In this document: piece by piece, positions 5,356 to 7,943 of the stretch
Layout of the letters: the number at the start of each line of letters is the position of its first letter
Position numbering within the stretch: the stretch's first letter is position 1
Assembly: GCA_946537585.1 (NCBI GenBank)
Contig: CAMNFX010000057.1
Span: 1-7,943 of the forward strand
DNA: 7,943 nt
Origin: an uncultured Lachnospiraceae bacterium
Lineage (GTDB): Bacteria > Bacillota > Clostridia > Lachnospirales > Lachnospiraceae
Direction of reading: 5' to 3'
Program-made: the position numbers and the translations under genes
Notes under the pieces: generated by a model
What the model was told of the DNA's origin: nothing
The model's input: only the letters and a program-made list of their open reading frames with translations
The model's database searches: none

Positions 5356-5883
5356 TCATCCGAGATATTTTTCCAGAAGCACAAGCCCTACGCCGGGGAT
5401 CCCGTTAAAAATCGTCGGGACGATGCCGATCTCCTCATAGCCAAGCTGCTGATACAGCGCCCTCGCCCTTAAGTTGTGCTCGTTGGTGTCAAATCGAAGA
5501 TACGGGCAGCCTTCTGAAAGGGCATAGTCCTCATAGTATTTGATAAAGCCTCTGCCGATGCCCTGATGCTGACACCCGGGATCCACAAACAGGGTGTGGA
5601 ATACCATCACCTTTTCGTCCGGGGCAGGATGCTTCCAGCTTCCTTTGGCATAGACATCCACCTGGACATGGTTGATCACGCCCGCACCGATGATCCGTCC
5701 TTCATCCTCGGCAACAAACATGTCGCCGCGCTTTAACCCTGCCTCCACAGTTTCCTTTGTAGGATAGATCCCCCGGAGCCACCCGGTGTGGATGACCCCC
5801 GCCTCCTCGGCATCATGCGCTTTTTCATAAAGATCAGCGATCGCCTGCAGATCTCCCCATCCTGCTTTTCTGTAACTTGCCAA
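5356..5883 (-). CDS. GNAT-family N-acetyltransferase
   Basis: A 175-residue cytoplasmic acetyltransferase that would move an acetyl group from acetyl-CoA to an amine; the substrate is not predictable. The N-terminal part (4-40) has the usual alpha-1/alpha-2 region. FVAEDEGRIIGAGV (56-69) gives strands 2-3, VFHTLFVDPGCQHQGIGRG (94-112) gives strand 4 and the acetyl-CoA loop (Q-x-x-G-x-G form), and DTNEHNLRARALYQQLGY (132-149) is the C-terminal motif B. Length is normal for a single domain. The start is TTG: AGGAGG at 5891-5896 is seven bases before the TTG at 5881-5883 but only one base before another TTG at 5887-5889. The gene follows the nucleotidase lipoprotein by 62 bases with no convincing promoter or terminator between, so co-transcription is likely. 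Confidence 0.88.
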   Translation of the reverse strand: MASYRKAGWGDLQAIADLYEKAHDAEEAGVIHTGWLRGIYPTKETVEAGLKRGDMFVAEDEGRIIGAGVINHVQVDVYAKGSWKHPAPDEKVMVFHTLFVDPGCQHQGIGRGFIKYYEDYALSEGCPYLRFDTNEHNLRARALYQQLGYEEIGIVPTIFNGIPGVGLVLLEKYLG

Positions 5884-5890
5884 GATCAAA

Positions 5891-5896
5891 CCTCCT
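5891..5896 (-). promoter_or_regulatory. Ribosome binding site deciding a TTG start
   Basis: A perfect AGGAGG on the minus strand. The spacing of seven bases to the TTG at 5883 is ideal, while the TTG at 5889 is one base away and sterically unlikely. Confidence 0.75.
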
Positions 5897-5945
5897 GTTT
5901 CTCAGGCTACTATGAAACTTCGCGAGCCGAGCCCGGCACAGACAT

Positions 5946-7907
5946 TTACTCAATGATCCCGATCCTGCCCTGTCCGTAAGGATCAGCATATGCTTCCCAG
6001 CCTTCTTCGTCAATGCCTTCCGAAATATACTCGATCAGCGCCTGATTGTCCAGCTTGACTCTGTCCTGCAGAAGCTTTGCGCCGTCAAATGCCGTCATGC
6101 CGTCCCCGTTTAAGAGCAGGACATAGTCAATGGCGGCAACCGTATACAGCTTGTCCGGATCGATGGGTTCCCCTCCTACGAGGACATTCTTCACGCGGCG
6201 CTCACCGCTGATCCCTGTCATCATGCTGTTTTCGTCCGACTCACAGCCGCTTTCGACATTAACATCGATCTCATAGCTCATGCCGGACACCTGCAGGAAA
6301 CCGCCATTCTCGTCCGGCACTGCGCGCGATGTCCACTCGAGGGCATCGAGGATCTGCTGTCCCGTTGCTTCCACCATACAAAGCTGGCTGTTGAAGGGAT
6401 TTACCGCCATGATGTTCTCATAAGTGATATCGCCCTTTGCGATATCCGCCCGGATGTTTCCGGCGTTTGAAATGCCGATGTCCGCACCAAGCGCCGCCCT
6501 GTAAGCATCCGCGACGAGGTCGCCGAGATTGGTCTCCGCCCGGCGCACCATACGGATGGGATTGCCGCCGGTATCCTTTTCCACCGGATCAAAGATCGTA
6601 AGATCGACTTTTGTCTGTGCCACGACCTCCTTTAAAATATCTTCGATCTCTTCTTTCTCAGCCGCAACCGCATCGCTCATCCTGTTATGGAGCCCGGTAA
6701 GCTCCGGCAGGCTTTGCTTGTTCGGCCAGGTCCAGATGTTGGTATCGACGATTCCGTCGGAGGCGGAGATATGGCTGTATCCGATCGAGTTCAGCTTGGT
6801 CCCGCAGGCGGAACGTACAACATTATCACCGTCTTTATTCTTCATGACGATCTGCTCGGTATCATGGCTGTGCCCGTCCAGGAGCACATCGATACCGTTG
6901 GTGTGGCTCAGTACATCGGCATAGGTCCAGGGAGTACATTCATGATCCAGTCCGAGATGTCCGATCAGATAGACATAATCCGCACCCTCTGCGCGTGCGC
7001 TGTCTACAGCCTTCTGCACTGCCTCATACAGCTTCTCACCGCTCTCATCCTGCAAAAAGCCATAGATTAAATTGCCGTCATCATCCTGGAAATACATGGT
7101 CGTTGAACTGACCAGTGTCTGTGGGGTGGTAACTCCGACAAAAGCGATCTTCATCCCGGCCGCTTCCCTGATGATATACGGCTCAAACAGCAGCTCGCCC
7201 TCTTTATTGAAGTTGCAGCTGATATACGGAAACTCTGCTTTTTCGGCAAGCTCCAGAAAGCGTTCCATACCGTAGTCATACTCGTGGTTTCCGGGGATCG
7301 CCGCATCATAATGCATTTCATTCATCAGTTCAATGATCGACTCGCCTTTTGAGAGCGTGCCGAGCGCCTCGCCCTGGATAGCGTCTCCGTCATCGACCAG
7401 CAGGACTGTATAACCCTTTGATTCAAGCGTGCTGCGGATCTCCTCAAGTCCGGCCAGACCGAAACCCTCGTCCACTCCGCAGTGGATGTCGCTGGTAAAG
7501 AGAATGTATACGTCGCCGTTTTTCTCTGCTGCCGGTCCTTCGGACTCACTGCCGTCAGCTGCCGCTTTTTCAGCAGCATCCGCACCCTCTGAAGCAGCAT
7601 CTTCTGCCGCCCGCTTCTCCTGTCTTTCCTTTACGCTGTTTTCGAGCGCTTCGGCAAGGTTGAGCGCGGTGCTGTCCGCGACGCTTTCCGCTGTTTTGGA
7701 GGTATCCTGCGCCATGCTTTCGGCTACGCTCTCCACCTCACCGGCCATGCTCTCCGCGATGCTCTCCACATCCTTTGAAAGACTTTCGGCGATCGACTGA
7801 AGCTGGCTCTCATCCGTCGCACTGATTTTGACGCCGCACCCTGCCGTCATCAGTGCCAGAACTGCCGCAAGTCCCGCGGCTGCTGTTTTTCTTAAAAATC
7901 TCCTCAT
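5946..7907 (-). CDS. 5'-nucleotidase/2',3'-cyclic phosphodiesterase family lipoprotein (UshA-like)
   Basis: A 653-residue surface lipoprotein. A basic N-terminus and hydrophobic core end at Cys24 in LMTAGC, a slightly atypical lipobox with Thr at -3. Residues 38-81 are four 11-residue repeats and 100-129 are an Ala/Glu/Gly-rich linker. The metallophosphoesterase domain (131 to about 400) has all its metal motifs: SDIHCG (139-144), DDGDAIQG (172-179), PGNHEYDYG (205-213), GHLG (316-319) and DGHSHD (344-349). The C-terminal 5'-nucleotidase domain (about 425-653) has ETNLGDLVADAYR (458-470), SNAGNIRADI (480-489), NPFNSQL (503-509) and NGDGM (600-604, where the family usually has GGDG). It should hydrolyse extracellular nucleotides or cyclic nucleotides for nucleoside or phosphate recovery; exact specificity is open. 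The ATG has GGAGG six bases upstream. Its promoter lies at or past the window edge. The GNAT gene follows. Confidence 0.92.
   Translation of the reverse strand: MRRFLRKTAAAGLAAVLALMTAGCGVKISATDESQLQSIAESLSKDVESIAESMAGEVESVAESMAQDTSKTAESVADSTALNLAEALENSVKERQEKRAAEDAASEGADAAEKAAADGSESEGPAAEKNGDVYILFTSDIHCGVDEGFGLAGLEEIRSTLESKGYTVLLVDDGDAIQGEALGTLSKGESIIELMNEMHYDAAIPGNHEYDYGMERFLELAEKAEFPYISCNFNKEGELLFEPYIIREAAGMKIAFVGVTTPQTLVSSTTMYFQDDDGNLIYGFLQDESGEKLYEAVQKAVDSARAEGADYVYLIGHLGLDHECTPWTYADVLSHTNGIDVLLDGHSHDTEQIVMKNKDGDNVVRSACGTKLNSIGYSHISASDGIVDTNIWTWPNKQSLPELTGLHNRMSDAVAAEKEEIEDILKEVVAQTKVDLTIFDPVEKDTGGNPIRMVRRAETNLGDLVADAYRAALGADIGISNAGNIRADIAKGDITYENIMAVNPFNSQLCMVEATGQQILDALEWTSRAVPDENGGFLQVSGMSYEIDVNVESGCESDENSMMTGISGERRVKNVLVGGEPIDPDKLYTVAAIDYVLLLNGDGMTAFDGAKLLQDRVKLDNQALIEYISEGIDEEGWEAYADPYGQGRIGIIE
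7665..7796 (-). repeat. Four 33-base (11-residue) repeats inside the lipoprotein gene
   Basis: Residues 38-48, 49-59, 60-70 and 71-81 follow one pattern. The first three are SIAESLSKDVE, SIAESMAGEVE and SVAESMAQDTS; the fourth (KTAESVADSTA) is more diverged. The period of 11 with alternating small/hydrophobic and acidic positions suggests an extended amphipathic helix or right-handed coiled coil. It probably holds the enzyme off the membrane. Confidence 0.8.
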
Positions 7908-7943
7908 AAGCGTCCTCCACCCTGCATTTTATTTACAGGCATT

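Noticed and set aside
7884..7943. Promoter for the nucleotidase lipoprotein at the window edge
   Set aside because: A TAAAAT-like -10 is seen in the last bases, but it would place the transcript start on the ribosome binding site. The true promoter probably lies outside the window.

Overview
The window reads as a piece of a Clostridia chromosome, most likely Lachnospiraceae. The support is moderate GC (a little above half by eye), strong AGGAGG-type ribosome binding sites including one TTG start, and the protein styles: a Lachnospiraceae-like lipoprotein nucleotidase, a YkwD-type CAP protein and a Fe-S RlmD-type methyltransferase. This is an impression, not a database result. All six convincing genes lie on the minus strand, so transcription runs from high to low coordinates.

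In order of transcription: (1) 7907-5946 encodes a secreted lipoprotein of the 5'-nucleotidase/UshA metallophosphoesterase family, with four 11-residue repeats between the lipid anchor and the enzyme. (2) 5883-5356 encodes a GNAT acetyltransferase, 62 bases further on and probably co-transcribed. (3) A promoter near 5303 drives 5256-4681, a membrane-anchored CAP/SCP-domain protein. (4) About 350 bases without a gene (4327-4680) hold a small hairpin, a 115-base nested inverted repeat, a strong extended -10 promoter, and a leader in which two exact 18-base direct repeats bracket two hairpins. (5) The promoter drives a two-gene unit. The first gene (4326-3331) is a two-helix membrane protein whose C-terminus looks like a GrpE beta-domain. 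The second (3306-1393) is an Hsp70/actin-type ATPase in which the substrate-binding domain is replaced by a helical region and a hydrophobic hairpin. (6) A Rho-independent terminator at 1320-1366 precedes 1307-60, an RlmD-like 23S rRNA uracil methyltransferase, which ends at its own terminator near base 24.

The most interesting content is the pair at 1393-4326. Both products appear tethered to the membrane with their working domains in the cytoplasm. One has a nearly complete Hsp70 nucleotide-binding fold, and the other has a candidate nucleotide-exchange tail. I read them as a possible membrane-bound chaperone-like ATPase and its exchange partner, of unknown client. The ATPase fold and membrane segments are visible in the sequence. 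The GrpE link and the partnership are inference.

The annotated starts were moved inward from the longest open frames where a ribosome binding site decided the matter (rlmD-like, GrpE-like, CAP and GNAT genes). I see no tRNA, rRNA, CRISPR array, transposase or phage gene. The large open frames on the plus strand are shadows of the minus-strand genes.
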